From assembly GCA_963836005.1 (NCBI GenBank), contig CAWIHS010000005.1, positions 558,001-622,000 on the forward strand: a DNA stretch of 64,000 bases, given 5' to 3'. This DNA comes from CAWIHS01 sp963836005 (lineage in GTDB: Bacteria; Pseudomonadota; Gammaproteobacteria; GRL18). Positions 63,563 through 64,000 of the stretch are shown piece by piece. The translations under genes were made by a program, and so were the position numbers. Each line of letters begins with the position of its first letter. Position 1 is the first letter of the stretch. Under the pieces are notes generated by a model. It did not search any database. It was not told the origin of the DNA and was given only the letters and a program-made list of their open reading frames with translations.

Positions 63563-64000
63563 ATGAAAACTGATCTCCAATTCCTCATCAACTGCTGCAA
63601 AACCACCCCATCTGAGGAAGACATCAGATTCATCCGCTCGCAACTGACACTGACAACTCAAAATTGCTGACTTCATTATCCCCACCTCGCCCACGCCCAT
63701 GGCATTTTTCCGCTCTTTTACCAGAGCCTGAAAACCCATGCCTCTGATCTTTTCCGGGAAGACACCCTGCAGGAACTCAAACAGCAATATATGGCTATCG
63801 TGCAGCGTAATATGCTGATGACTGCAGAACTGTTCCGCATTATGAAGCTTTTGCAGGAAAATGGTATTGAAGCCCTGGCATTTAAAGGGCCTGCCCTGGC
63901 GCAAATGGCGTATGGAGATATTACCCTTAGGCAGTATGTGGATCTGGACGTTCTGGTCAAAAAAGAGGATATCTATACGATTGATTCGCTATTGAAAAAC
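63563..64000 (+). pseudogene. Nucleotidyltransferase family protein (PF14907-like), in-frame stop, cut by window end
   Basis: The frame starts MKTDLQFLINCCKTTPSEED, stops at a TGA after TLTTQNC (63671-63673), then continues in the same frame as LHYPHLAHAHGIFPLFYQSL and later ALAFKGPALAQMAYGDITLR, QYVDLDVLVKKEDIY. The GPALA...D-x-D-x-L segment is the NTP-transferase site of the NTP_transf_5 family, often found near lasso and other RiPP clusters. A single stop codon breaks the N-terminal helical part. An internal ATG near 63790 could still give a shorter product. Confidence 0.75.

Noticed and set aside
1..64000. tRNA or rRNA genes
   Set aside because: I saw no cloverleaf-type sequence or conserved rRNA stretch. 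I could not run a scanner, so this is by eye.

Overview
The window looks like a chromosomal segment of a gammaproteobacterium with moderate G+C. The order ponA (divergent) - pilMNOPQ - aroK - aroB - dgt - damX-like - gltB - gltD - hemE is a conserved gammaproteobacterial neighbourhood, known for example from Pseudomonas with small differences. The dispersed GC-rich palindromes and the exopolysaccharide genes would suit an environmental, perhaps methanotroph-like, species, but that is only an inference.

Region 1 (1-32 kb) is core genome. It holds a partial fructosamine kinase, heme and glutamate synthesis, a DamX-like cell-division protein, a dGTPase-like enzyme, shikimate genes, type IV pilus assembly, PBP1A, malic enzyme, a thermonuclease-like protein, rpmE, rho, trxA, a Rep/UvrD helicase and an unusual double-length TorF-type porin.

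Region 2 (32-40.5 kb, minus strand) is an exopolysaccharide assembly and export operon: a Wzy/ligase-like protein, a small secreted Ala-rich protein, an outer-membrane beta barrel, a Wza/GumB-like export protein, a PHP-type phosphatase, a small TPR-like membrane protein and a Wzc-like tyrosine autokinase. Two GDP-mannose 4,6-dehydratase family genes at 53-55 kb probably supply deoxysugars.

Region 3 (40.5-52.8 kb) is the most interesting part: a lasso-peptide island with two precursor peptides, two cyclases, one B1 leader-binding protein, one B2 protease, an HPr-kinase-like protein and an ABC exporter. One precursor is a 47-residue TTG-start gene hidden behind the first cyclase (43282-43425). 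It carries a perfect YxxPxLxxxGxxxxxTx leader motif. The other (47365-47550) predicts a lasso with G1, C6, E9 and C16, resembling class III. Both end in a basic residue followed by Ser, and a kinase of the type known to phosphorylate C-terminal Ser of lasso peptides is encoded nearby. The island is cut by an IS5-type element and by remnants of REP-associated transposases.

Region 4 (55-64 kb) is a plastic toxin-antitoxin zone: a broken VapC with its antitoxin, MntA/HepT, a Fic protein with operator-like repeats, a DUF2283/DUF4258 pair, BrnTA, a truncated PIN toxin with an intact antitoxin, an RHH/coiled-coil pair, and a nucleotidyltransferase gene interrupted by a stop. Between them lie arrays of a 193-bp tandem repeat whose unit contains the 3' end of the RHH antitoxin gene at 62 kb, and many copies of a GCGCAAAGGCGC-type repeat.
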